Shown piece by piece: positions 9,674 through 22,000 of a stretch of 64,000 nucleotides of DNA. The notes under the pieces are model-generated. The model saw only the letters and a list, made by a program, of their open reading frames with translations. It had not been told where the DNA came from and did no database searches. The translations under genes were made by a program, and so were the position numbers. Position 1 is the first letter of the stretch. Each line of letters starts with the position of its first letter. This stretch comes from Bacteroidota bacterium (GTDB taxonomy: Bacteria; Bacteroidota; Bacteroidia; Bacteroidales; TTA-H9), in assembly GCA_003250395.1 (NCBI GenBank), contig QKGM01000038.1, forward strand, positions 124,001 through 188,000, written 5' to 3'.

Positions 9674-11464
9674 TTACAAAGATTGCAGTAGCATCTCAGG
9701 AATAACTGTAAGCCGGCCGATCGGGTACACATTATGTCTGACGTCATAATAGGGCGTTTGGCGGTAGAACCAGTTTAATTGTTCCCATTGATTATTTTTA
9801 AGGTTTGGATTCTGATCCATGTAGCTTTGGAAGCGTGAAAGAAGGGTCGTGTCAGCTTGTATCATTTTACGGGCCATTTTTTCCATGACGTATGTCTCTG
9901 AGTATTCTTTCTGTTCAAAGAAGATATTGAAGAATCCCCATGAAACAAATGAATCCTGTGCATCAGGTTCCAGCAGGTGTGCGATAACCCTTGCACTTCT
10001 TTGATTTGTAAATACAATAGCAGACCCGATGGCAAAATTCATGGTCTGTATGACTGGTTCGGATTTAAACAAGGGCATTTGACGCCCTTCATTTGAAGAA
10101 TGGCGGAATGTTACATCGTAGAAATGATATGTGCTTACATCGAGAGTAAGCTCTTTTTTCAGGACCTTTACTTCGATACCATGGAGCTTCACCCTTTCGA
10201 TGATATCTGTGAATTCTGCCGGAATGATATAAGCCTGAGGAAGTTCGACCCAGGTGGTAACTACAGGTTTGTTATAGAAAGGGAGGATGAATTTTTCTGG
10301 TTTATTATCGTAGATAAACCATTCGCCTTCGGTAAGATCACTTTTAATACTGTGATAGCTGATTCCTCTGAAATCGACCATCAGGCTATCGGTTTTAGAC
10401 ACATCGAATTTTACAGCAATCTTTTGTTTGCGGGAAGCGGCACTTGCAGTTGCTTCATCGGCCTGAACGAACATCCGTTTCAGGTTTTCTGCTTCACGAT
10501 TGAGAATCCCGAGCGCTATCCGAATTACCTCCATTGTTGATTCTACCCTTGGTTTGTAGGGTTTTAGCATATGAGTCTCGATTAAAAGACCTGGTCGGTT
10601 ATGTGCTGCTACATACCCCTGCGATAACATTGGGGGAGCTGGTCGGCTTATAAGCCCGCTTCTTGGATTGTGCCATTGCCTGAAACTGACATAAGGAAAT
10701 ACGGGGAATCCCGCTGTTTCCATTTTTTGTTCAAATTCGGGAGTAAATTTTGTAGCCAACCATTCTCCGATTGCAGGATCAATATTGCCACGATCTTCAA
10801 GAGCATAGGTAACTACATATTCGTAATCAGCGCCATCTGTAGTATGTGTGTCGATAAAGAAATCGGGATTCCATGCGTTGTAGAGTTTCAGCCAGGCCTT
10901 CATCTCGGGGGCATCAGCTTTCATAAAGTCGCGGTTCAGATTTAGGTTCTGCATGGTGGTTCTCCAACCCATTTCTACTGGTCCGTTTTGGTTTATCCGG
11001 TTATAGGGTCCAAATCGTTCATGTCCATCAACATTAAAGATGGGGATAAACAGAATAGTCACATTATTGAGCAGACTCTGATCAATGTTTCTGAACGCGA
11101 TATTACGTATAAGCAGCAAGCCGGCATCTTTTCCTTCAGGTTCACCAGGATGAATACAAGCATTGATAAGCATAATCATATTACCCGATTTTCGTACACT
11201 TTCAGGGTCAAAATTACCATGAGCATCGATAATAAGAAGAGGTAGTTCTCTTCCCTGTGGACTGACACCGAATGAGGTATACTTAATCAGGGGTGAAGTC
11301 TCGGCCATCTTCCGGCAGAAATCAATGGTGGCATCGTAACGGGGAGTCTTTGTCCCCCCAGATCTTTCATAATCTGTATCCCAGTTGTCGGCATGAGTAT
11401 CTGTATTGGCAATAAGAAATATAAAGAGAAACAGTTGGATGAGAGAATGGTATTTCGTTGTCAT
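9674..11464 (-). CDS. Secreted M14-family zinc carboxypeptidase
   Basis: A 596-residue exported peptidase. The N-terminus has a signal peptide (LIQLFLFIFLIANTDTHA). The M14 zinc site is visible as H105 and E108 in IHPGEPEGKD and H207 in DTHTTDG; the catalytic glutamate is probably E296 in LLIETHM. The substrate-binding NLNRDF motif lies near residue 175. The family removes C-terminal amino acids or trims peptides; the long C-terminal half of about 250 residues is common in Bacteroidota members and of unclear role. It lies 92 bases after the symporter gene in the same direction, which suggests peptide digestion coupled to uptake, as an inference from context. Confidence 0.9.
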   Translation of the reverse strand: MTTKYHSLIQLFLFIFLIANTDTHADNWDTDYERSGGTKTPRYDATIDFCRKMAETSPLIKYTSFGVSPQGRELPLLIIDAHGNFDPESVRKSGNMIMLINACIHPGEPEGKDAGLLLIRNIAFRNIDQSLLNNVTILFIPIFNVDGHERFGPYNRINQNGPVEMGWRTTMQNLNLNRDFMKADAPEMKAWLKLYNAWNPDFFIDTHTTDGADYEYVVTYALEDRGNIDPAIGEWLATKFTPEFEQKMETAGFPVFPYVSFRQWHNPRSGLISRPAPPMLSQGYVAAHNRPGLLIETHMLKPYKPRVESTMEVIRIALGILNREAENLKRMFVQADEATASAASRKQKIAVKFDVSKTDSLMVDFRGISYHSIKSDLTEGEWFIYDNKPEKFILPFYNKPVVTTWVELPQAYIIPAEFTDIIERVKLHGIEVKVLKKELTLDVSTYHFYDVTFRHSSNEGRQMPLFKSEPVIQTMNFAIGSAIVFTNQRSARVIAHLLEPDAQDSFVSWGFFNIFFEQKEYSETYVMEKMARKMIQADTTLLSRFQSYMDQNPNLKNNQWEQLNWFYRQTPYYDVRHNVYPIGRLTVIPEMLLQSL

Positions 11465-11556
11465 ATGTGTAGCAATTTAAAATTTTACGCAGACTTCTTC
11501 GGGGGTAACACACCTTCAGAAGAAGAGGTTGGCTGGATGAACACTCAGGAAGAATA

Positions 11557-12804
11557 TTATACGATTACGGGATTAGTATTTCTAGATTTGCTGTCGTCAG
11601 GTTCGGAACGGGCAATAATTACAGCGGCACAGGTATCACCATAAACATTAAGTGCTGTGCGAAACATATCGAGTATTCTGTCAACTGCCAATATCAGTCC
11701 AATTCCTTCGAGTGGAAGACCCACAGCGGTCATCACTATGGCCATCATCACCATCCCAGCCATGGGGATTCCGGCAGAACCAATTGCTGCCAGTAAGGCT
11801 GTTGTAACAACTATTAGCTGCTTGCCAACTGATAGTTCGATACCGTATGCCTGGGCAATAAACATAACAGCTACACATTCGTATAAGGCAGTCCCATTCA
11901 TGTTGATAGTTGCCCCGAGAGGTAATGTGAACCCGCTAATAACAGGCGAAACACCCGATTTTGTTTCAATTTCACTAATGGTCAGAGGTAGGGTGGCGTT
12001 GCTTGATGAAGTTGAGAAAGCAGTTAACAGAACAGCGCTCATATTTCGAATGTGTTCAATAGGTTTAATGCCACCTAATACTTTAAGGGCAATTGACATT
12101 GTGATGAATCCATGAAAGAGGATACCAATGATAACTGTCAGCATATAGAGCCCTAGTCGTCCGGTCACAGCTAAAAGAGCATCCTGATCACCCGCCTGTT
12201 CACTGATAACTTTGGCTACTATTCCAAATATTCCGGCAGGGGTAAACCTGATGACAACCATTGTAATCTTCATCATTAAATCCGATAATGCTCCGAAAGC
12301 AGTTGTTAAAGATTTGGAATGGTTTTCATCCAGACGTGGAATGAAATATCCGAATATTATTGCAAAAAAGATGATAGGAAGCATATCGCCTCTCATCAGT
12401 GAAGCGAAAATATTGTCAGGGATAATACCCAAAACGGTTTCCAGAAAAGAATAACCGGCAACTCCAATCGTTTCCGGTTGCGCAGCAAGTCCAATTTCGG
12501 CTCCTATGCCTGGTGTAATAAGGTTCACCAGGACAAGCCCGGTAGTGATAGCAATCAGGCTGGTTATCAGGTAGAATAGCATTGTTTTTAGTCCTATCCT
12601 TCCCAGGTTTTCTACATTTCCAACGTTGGCAACTCCAGTTACAAGGGTACAAAATACCAGCGGGATTATGATCATTCTTAGCAAGCGAAGAAATAAGTCG
12701 CCAATCCATCCTACCCAAACGACTCCATCAGGGATAAAAAAGCCGAAAATTCCCCCGGCAAGAAGTGCAATAAGGATTTGCCAGTGTAAGGCAATGTGTT
12801 TCAT
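11557..12804 (-). CDS. Dicarboxylate/amino acid:cation symporter (DAACS family)
   Basis: A 415-residue integral membrane transporter of the SLC1/GltP/DctA family, which moves glutamate, aspartate or C4-dicarboxylates with Na+ or H+. The signature serine-rich hairpin FSTSSSNATLP and the transport-core motif LGATINMNGTALYE are both present, with multiple hydrophobic segments in the expected order. The length is normal. It cannot be separated into glutamate versus dicarboxylate specificity from sequence alone. It precedes the M14 carboxypeptidase gene on the minus strand and diverges from the NRPS gene. Confidence 0.93.
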   Translation of the reverse strand: MKHIALHWQILIALLAGGIFGFFIPDGVVWVGWIGDLFLRLLRMIIIPLVFCTLVTGVANVGNVENLGRIGLKTMLFYLITSLIAITTGLVLVNLITPGIGAEIGLAAQPETIGVAGYSFLETVLGIIPDNIFASLMRGDMLPIIFFAIIFGYFIPRLDENHSKSLTTAFGALSDLMMKITMVVIRFTPAGIFGIVAKVISEQAGDQDALLAVTGRLGLYMLTVIIGILFHGFITMSIALKVLGGIKPIEHIRNMSAVLLTAFSTSSSNATLPLTISEIETKSGVSPVISGFTLPLGATINMNGTALYECVAVMFIAQAYGIELSVGKQLIVVTTALLAAIGSAGIPMAGMVMMAIVMTAVGLPLEGIGLILAVDRILDMFRTALNVYGDTCAAVIIARSEPDDSKSRNTNPVIV

Positions 12805-13080
12805 CAGGTTATTTTCTTAATTTAATTAAACGCAATATTAAGAAAAATCTAACGACACAGGAAGATCAGAAGTACAGAATGAGGTCACTTGTCTAATATT
12901 TGGAATTTAGTGTATCTTTTGGTCAATTTGCCACCTTGATCGATTTAGATTCTATTTCTATTTGGTTAACTTCGCCTCGTGATATCCAAATAGTTAAATC
13001 CTCCAAGATGAATAGTAGTATATGAAATCCAACATTTGTACGTAATTTGTGAGAGTTAAACATCAAATATCAACTACTCA

Positions 13081-16000
13081 ATGCCAAAGATGTTTGCAGG
13101 TCAAACGTTAACTTCACTGGTTGACAGAAGTGCTAACCAGTTTCCCGATCGACTGGCTGTTGTATCAAACGATGAAGCCATTACATATAGTGATTTAATG
13201 GAACGCAGCCGAATGTTGAGTCGATGGCTAATAGCTCAGGGTCTGCGTTCTGAGGAGATGGTTGTTTTGATTCATAACCGAAGTGTTCAAATGGTGGTCG
13301 ACCTGATAGCTATACTATTAGCTGGAGGAGCCTGGGTTCCGATATCGCCTCAACAACCTCTGGGACGTATACAACAGATACTTGGACAAGTTAATCCGCG
13401 TTTTATTCTTTCTGATGTTGACGATCCTTTGGTAATTGGTTTAACCTGGATTGGCCCTACAAAAAAGGAGAAGATCAACCTTGGAGAGCATCCTGATTAT
13501 TCTTTACCGGAAATTGATCCGGGACAACTGGCTTATGTACTCTTTACCTCAGGATCAACAGGTGTTCCCAAGGGAGTTATGGTTGAGCACCGCTCGGTGG
13601 TTGCCATGCTTAATGGTTTTGAAAGAATAGCTCCAATAGAAGGCCCTTTTAAAGGTTTAAGTGTTTGTTCATATGTGTTTGATGTATCGGTTTGGGAATT
13701 CTTTTCGGCTTTGGGTTTTGGAGGAACGCTATATTTGGCTGAACCGGATAGCCTGCTTGATACAGATTCATTTTGCAGTCTTCTCAATAAAAATACTATC
13801 AATAGTGGCTATTTCCCTCCCGGGGTTCTCGTTCCTTTAGGGAATGAACTATTGAAGGCTGAATATTCTGTTCCGTTAAAAAGAATGCTCGTGGGTGTTG
13901 AACCAATACTTGGTGAGACGCTTTCTCGTTTTTCGAAATTGCCATCTAATCCTGAAATCATTAATGGGTATGGGCCAACTGAAGCAACCATCTGTGCTAC
14001 ATTTCATAAATATTCGGAAAATGACAAACCAAAAGCACGCGTTCCAATAGGAAGGGCATTGCCCGGATACGAGATAGTATTGCTTGATGAATCGTATCAA
14101 TTAGTCGAAAAAGGGCGAATTGGAGAGATTGCAATTGGTGGAGTAGGGCTTGCGAGGGGCTATCTTGGACTGGATGATCTGACAGAAAGATGTTTTATCA
14201 ATCATCCTTTAAAAGTAGGAGAAAGGCTTTATCTGACAGGTGATTATGCACATGAACTGCCTGATGGAAATTTTATTTTTCGGGGACGTGCTGATAACCA
14301 GGTTAAAATGCATGGATATCGGATAGAATTAGCTGAGATCGAGAAGAATCTGGAGTCAATGCCAAAGATTACAGCCTCTGCTGTTATCCATAAGAGCAAC
14401 AGCGACTGGCACCATACGCTCATATGTTATTATGAGACTGATGAAGGGCGTATTGTTAAGCCGGAAGAATTGCAGGAGTGGCTCAATTTACGTCTACCTG
14501 TTTTCATGATTCCTAATCGTTTTGTTCAGTTGAATATGCTGCCACGAACAGTTAACGGGAAAATTGACAGGGATAAATTATCATCTCTTGAATTTCAAAA
14601 TGTCGGTGTGAGTCATCCTCTTTTATCTGGTGTCAATGAAGTTGTCCAGAAAGTGTGGAGGACAGTATTAGGACACTGGCCCAGAGGTGAAAATGATGAC
14701 TTTTTTAAAGCAGGTGGGGATTCCCTAAGTGCCATGCATTTTGGGATGCTTATCGCGCAATCGGCAGGGATTAAGGTAACTGTTAAGACCATATTTGAAA
14801 ATTCAACTCCCAGGGCTTTATCCGATTATATGACTTTAAAGAAGCCTCAAAATCGGGTTTCCAAAGCAATGAACATACCTAAACCTGATGAACCCTTTCC
14901 TTTGGCATATACACAACAAAGGCCCTGGTTGCTATTCCGTTTGGGTGGTGATACTTCGATTTATAATCTGCCATTGGCATACAGGATAAAAGGTTTTGTT
15001 GATGAATCGGCACTTGAGAAAGCCCTTCGATCGATTGTTCAACGTCATGAATCCTTACGGCTATCATTTGGAGAGTCCAACGGTTTGGGTTATCAGATGG
15101 TTAATTCTTCTGTACCTTTAGCTTTGGTGAAAGAGTCTATTTCTCAATATGAAAACAGGGAAGAGTCATTAATTAAGTATCTTAATTCAGAGTCAGACAT
15201 TCCATTTGATTTGTCGCAACCACCACTATTCAGGGCTTCGTTATTAAAGATATCTGACAATGATCAAGTATTGTTTATAGTAACGCATCACTTGGTTTTG
15301 GATGGTTGGTCTTTGGGAATTCTTCACCGTGAATTGGAAGAAATCTATAAACACTTTTTAAATCAGCAGAGCGAGGAACTGACAGAACCTGTTAATGGCT
15401 GGACTAGATTTGTTGCAGAGCAGCAAATGCGGTTCAACAATAATGATTTCGATAATGGCCTACGTTTTATGGAACGTTATTTAAAAGGGGCTCCTCCTTT
15501 TTTACAACTACCATCATGGAACCAACGCCCGGCTTACCAGTCCTTTAAAGGGGAGTCAGTCTTCATTTATCCTGAGGCCGGATTAGTAGAAGCGATATCG
15601 GATACAGCGCATTTATATAACGTAAGTTCATTCATGCTCCTCATGGCTGCTTATAGTGTATGGCTGAATGGACTTACTGGAAGCGATGATTTTGTAGCAG
15701 GGACAATGACTGCTTCACGAAATAATCCTGAAAGCATTAATGTTATTGGCTTTTACAGTGAGAGTATTCCGATAAGGTTTACAATTCCTGATGGTCTTTC
15801 TTTTGGTGAATGGTTACTGAAGGTAAAAGATAACCTGCTTGAAGTGTTTGGTCGTCAGGATATTCCATTCGAGTTGTTGCTACAGAAGCTGAATCCGCCA
15901 AGAAATAACCAGTATAATCCTATATTTCAGGTTATGCTTGTACATCTCCGTGAAGGAGGAGATTCATTTTATTTGGGAGAAACTGAATGTAAGGCCCTTC

Positions 16001-19000
16001 ATCTCCCTTATCCGGGTTCCAAGCTGGATTTGACATTATACATTAATGAATATCCGGGAAAATTGATGATCATGGCCGAGTACAATGCTGAATTGTTTGA
16101 TTCTTCACTAATGCAGTCGATGCTGGATGGATATGTTAATATATTAAAGCAGTGTACAGCAGATCCTTCAGTTCCTTTGTCGAAGATTCATCTGGTAAAT
16201 GATCATTTGATTACGGAACTAAAGCATTCGAGTGGTGAAAGTGTAGAGGGGGCTCCTTATTTAGCAATTCCGGAAATGGTTTACAGGCGGGCAGCCATAC
16301 AACCAGAGGCCATTGCAATTATGGATAGGAGAATTAATTATTCTTATGGCTGGTTAAAGAATCGGGCTGAAAGTCTAACCGGGGAAATTCTTAGAAGAAA
16401 TCCTGAAAAAGGGGCAGTGGCATTACTTGCCGGTAGAAGCCATGAATCGGTAGCCGCTATGTTGGCAATAATGAGTTCGGGTTGTTTGTTGGTTCCTCTT
16501 TCAGCACATATTCCTTCATCAAGGATAGTCTATATCATGAATGACGCAGATGTCCGGTTGATTGTAGCTGATGGAAGTATTGATATTCCACAAGAGGTGA
16601 GTGTTTTGCCTGTTGTTGATTTGAATACGTCCATCGATTCTATACCGCTTTCTGTAGAAACTGTTTTAGAGGAGTGTCCTGCCTACTGTATTTATACGAG
16701 TGGTACATCCGGCAAACCCAAGGGAGTAGTTGTTTCGCATGGTAATTTAAGCAATTTTATACAAGCTGCCATTTCTTATTACGAAATATCGAATAAGGAC
16801 CGGGTACTACAGTTTGCTTCTTTTGCTTTCGATGCATCTGTTGAGGAAATATGGACGACATGGTGCGCTGGTGCCACCCTTGTTATTCGTGATGAAGAGA
16901 TGATCTCTTCTGCTCCCCGATTTATGCATCAATGCGATGAATATGGAATTACAGTCCTGGATCTTCCAACGGCCTATTTTCATCATTTGGCTGGTTCGGG
17001 TGAGACTGAATTATTTCAAATACCCCATGATCTGAGATTGGTGATATTGGGTGGGGAGGCTTTGCAACCTGCCATGGTATCAAGATGGCAGAAGATATCC
17101 GGAGGGACTCCCAGGCTGATAAATACCTATGGGCCTACTGAGGCAACAGTTGTGGCATTGTGGTCGGATGTAAATATATCTCAGGACCTTCATCAGGTAT
17201 TTATAGGAACACCTATCCCGGGTAATCAGGTGTATGTGGTTGACAAGCATTTAAGGCTTGTTCCACCGGGGGTAACAGGAGAATTACTGATCGGAGGGAA
17301 GGGTGTTGTATCTGGTTATTTAAATGATCCTTCGTTAACAGAAAGATCATTTATCAGATTGCCTTTTGCGCAGGAAAGGATTCTTTACCGAACCGGCGAT
17401 CTGGTAAGATATCATCAATCAGGTAGCATTGAGTTTCTGGGAAGGCTTGATGATCAGGTAAAGATAAGAGGTTTTAGGGTTGAGCCTTCGGAAGTAGAGT
17501 CAGTGATTGCCAGATGGCCCGGAATGCATGATGTCATAGTTGCTCCACATAAAAGTGCAGGCGAAGACCAGGTATTATGCTGCTGGTACCGCTCAGAAGA
17601 GGATATTGATCCGGAAGAGTTACGTAAGTGGCTTATATGGCAATTGCCAGAATATATGGTTCCTTCTGCCTGGGTAAGAATTGATGCTGTTCCGATGACC
17701 CTCTCAGGAAAGGTCGATAAATCCCGTTTACCCATTCCTTTGAATTATCGGGCAACCAGTCAGAATTTCCAGTATCCAGCCGATGAAATTCAGCAGGGTT
17801 TAATTTTAGTATGGAGTAGTGTTCTTGGATCCGGACCATTGGGACCTGATGAGAATTTCTTTTTGAGGGGTGGTCATTCGCTTCTCGCTGCAACATTACT
17901 TTCTAGAGTAAGGCAACGGTTTAAGGTAGAAATTCTGTTACGTGATTTTTTCCAGGTACCGACTTTCTCAGGATTGGAAAAATTAATCAGAAACCATACT
18001 GGGAATAAATATTTGACCGAACAGGTGATAATGCCGTTTCAATGGGAAGATAGAATTCCATTATCATCTTCGCAACATAGGATTTGGTTCCTGGAAAAAC
18101 TGGAGACGCTTGGTGCAGTATTCTCAATACCACTTTCTTTTCGCCTGCATGGTTTGTTAAAGCCCGATGTTCTTAATCTCGCTCTTAACAGGTTGATTGT
18201 AGCGCATCAAATGCTCAGAGCTTATGTCTTATCCGATTCTGAAGGAAATCCTGAGCTGGTCTTTATAGAGAACCCGGAGTATAAAATTGAGATAGCCGAT
18301 TTTTCATCTCTCCCGCCTGGGAGAAGGATCGCTGAAATGACCTCAAAGGTTCAACGAAATGAACGTCTTACTTTTGATCCGGCTATTTGGCCACTTTTCA
18401 GGGTGAGCCTTATTCAGTTGGCTCCTGATGACTGGTATCTACTCTTAAACTTCCATCATTTAATTGCGGATAGTCGTAGTATTGGCTTATTTGTAGAAGA
18501 ATTTGGGTCGCTATATAATCGTCTTCTGGTAGATCAGGGAGCTGTCGCTAAACCCGAAAGTCCTTGCTATACTGATTATATATTCTGGCAACAGCAATGG
18601 CTTGCTTCTGAAGAAGCTTCTAAGCAGATTGGTATATGGGTAGAGAAGTTAACCGGAGCATCCAGTATTCTTCGTTTACCAACTGATCGCCCCCGACCAT
18701 CAAAACAATCATTTGAAGGAGATGAAGTAACGATTAAATTATCGGCTGAATTGGTGCTTCGCTTGAAGGAAATTGCCGCTCATCGGGGAGCCAGTCTGAA
18801 TACTATCCTTCTGACTTGTTTTTCTCTGGTGCTAAGTCGATATACAGCCCAATACGATTTTGTTATAGGAGTACCTGTTGCGGGGAGAACTGCAGAGGGT
18901 ACAGCGCGTTTATTTGGGACAACGATCAATAACCTGCCAGTCAGGATTAATGTGGAAGGGAAAGAAGATTTTGCTTTATGGATTGAAGAGGTTAACAGGG

Positions 19001-22000
19001 CTATGCTTGATGCACTATCACTTCAGGAGATCCCTTTTGAGCGAATCGTCAAGTCGATGAAGCTTCATCCTGATATGAGTATTACACCTCTGTATCAGGT
19101 TATGTTTAATATGCTGAATGCCCATAACGAAGAATTACGGTTGAGGGGTTGTAAGGTCGACTTCATAGAACCTTCCAGCCACTCGGCTCAATATGACCTG
19201 ACGCTTATTTTAAAGGAAAGGGAACAGGAATTATGGATTACATTCGAATATTCGCGCCGCTTATTTGACCAGATTACAATCAGACATATGAGCCGGGCTT
19301 TATTGACTGTTACGGAATTTGTTGCCTTTAATCCGAACAGGAAAATAGGGCAGATAGGACTTCTCTTACCTGCTGATGAATATCATCCTTTAAGACGAAC
19401 TGCCTCAAGAGAGGTGTTTCCCCGGATACCTTTACCTGAATTATTTTTGAAAGCTGCTGAAAGATATAGCACGGCTACTGCCATTGTTGCTGGAAATGTG
19501 AAGTTGACATATGCTGATGCAGCTTCCAAAATGATTGCGATGGCGAATGTTCTTCATTCTGTTGGTTGTAATTCATCAAGACCGGTTGGAGTCCTTGTTG
19601 AGAGAAATGAGTGGTTGCCTCTGGCGCTTATTGCAGTGCAGAAGGCCGGAAGTTTTTATGTGCCACTTGATCCGGTGTACCCTTCAGAAAGATTGTCCGA
19701 AATTATCAGGGATGCTGGAATAGAATTGTTGCTTGTTTCTAAATCAACAGTTCGTTTTGTGCCCAATGGGAATTTTACAATAATTCATGTCGATGAACTG
19801 AAATTGGAACATATAACCGGGATTCAGGTTTTCCCTGAAGTTAAAATGTCTGCCCCGGCTTATCTGATTTATACTTCAGGTTCAACCGGTAAACCAAAAG
19901 GTGTTCAAATCAGTCATGCCTCATTATCTAATCTTCTTTGGAGTATTAAGAATGATCCCGGAATGAGTTGTGATGACAGACTTCTTGCCGTTACAACTGT
20001 TTCTTTCGACATTGCAGCACTTGAACTGTTTGTACCCCTTATAAGCGGGGCAACCCTGGTTATAGCATCTGAAGAAGAGCAGCAGGATGCATGGCTTCTT
20101 GGTGATTTAATTGAACAGAACAAAATAACCCTAATGCAGGCTACTCCTGTTACATGGCGGATGATGCTTCACGCAGGCTGGTTAGGTTCTTCTGATCTTA
20201 CCCTTCTCTGTGGTGGAGAAGCATTGCCCCGTGAGCTGGCCAGTCAGCTGATTCCCCGTTGTCGTAAGTTATATAACATGTATGGCCCTACAGAAACAAC
20301 TATCTGGAGTTCCGTGGAAAGAGTTGACCAGGTAGATGACAACACACCTTTTATCAGACTTGGGAAACCTATCGCCAACAATTTTTTGTATGTTACTGAC
20401 GAATTCCTGAATCCTGTTCCTCCCGGAGTGCCTGGCGAATTGCTTATCGGAGGTGAAGGAGTAGCTATTGGCTATCTGAACCGACCCGAATTAAACAGGG
20501 AAAAGTTTCTTCCTGATCCTTTCGACACTACACCAGGTGCCCGTGTGTACCGGACTGGTGATTTGGTAAAACTCAGAAACGATGGGACGTTTGATTTTTT
20601 GGGGCGGAATGATTATCAGATAAAACTTCGCGGGTTCAGAATTGAACCAGGAGAAATAGAATCTCTCCTGACCATGCATCCGGCAGTCAGGCAGGCTGTT
20701 GTTGTCATGCGGGAAGATTATGGAACTGTTAAACGTTTAGTTGCTTATTTGGAAGGAGAAAATTCTCAGTCAGTTAATGTTTCTTTCAGGGATTATTTAT
20801 CAGCTTATCTGCCAGGCTATATGATTCCTTCTGCTTTTGTCTGGGTGGATGAATTACCGTACACAGGTAATGGTAAAATTGACAGGAAATTACTTCCTGT
20901 TCCTGATACAATGGAAGTCGATACAAGTCAGCAGGACATAGCCCCTCAGAATTCAACCGAAGAGGCAATGCTTGAAATATGGAAGGAAATTTTGAAGTTA
21001 GAGCACATCTCAGTAACTGATGATTTTTTTGATCTTGGTGGTGATTCCCTGATGGCTGTAGGTCTAATGGCGAGAGTTGAGCTCAGGTTTAATATTCGGT
21101 TACCGCTGTCTACACTTTTCCATCACAGTACGCTAAGGGAGCTTTCGGCCAAAGTGTCGTTGAAAGAATCAGTTGTATCCTGGCGATCTTTAGTCGTTAT
21201 CAGGCCTATGGGGCATAAACCTCCTGTCTTCCTGATTCATGGTGCAGGTTTGAATGTATTACTTTATAATTCACTTGTTTTACATTTTCAAGCGGGTCAG
21301 CCAATCTATGCCTTACAGGCCAGGGGGCTTGATGGGAAAGAAAAGCCTCTCGAAACAATTGAGGAAATAGCGTCTCATTATATATCGGAAATTCGTAGTG
21401 TAAGTCAATTGGGACCTTTTGCTCTTGCAGGATTTAGTCTTGGAGGAATTATTGCTTTTGAAATAGCAAGGCAAATGAATGAAATGGGTTTGAAGACATT
21501 TTTTGTTGGCATGTTCGATACTGTTGCTTACACTTCTGAGGAGGATGTGCCGATTCTAAAGAGGAAATTAAATCACCTTATGTTTTACTCTCATCAGATT
21601 CTGTTTAATCTCAAGCTGATATTATTCGAAACGTCTAAACAACGTTCACGGTTTATCAGGCTAAAGATCAATAGTATTAAACAAATAATAGAGAGGGTTA
21701 AATTGAAATTAAAGGAGCAGAAAGCCTATCTGACTGGCGATAGGGACAAATTACAGTACTTTACCCTTCCTGTACATGAGATAAACAATCGTGCCGGAGA
21801 AAGATATCATTTGAAACCAACCGATATCCGGATAGATCTTTTCAAGGCCAGGCAGGCCACTTTTTATATTGCAGAACCAAAGTATTATGGCTGGAGTGAA
21901 TATGCTAAAAAGGGTGTGGATGTTCATGAGGTTCCGGGAGAGCATAATACGATTTTTCATCCTCCTCATGATAAACAATTTGCCATCACACTCCAGCGTT

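Noticed and set aside
12805-13080. Promoter of the NRPS
   Set aside because: Near matches such as TATCTTTTG and TAACTTCG break the TAnnTTTG pattern or have no -33 partner, so no element is called.
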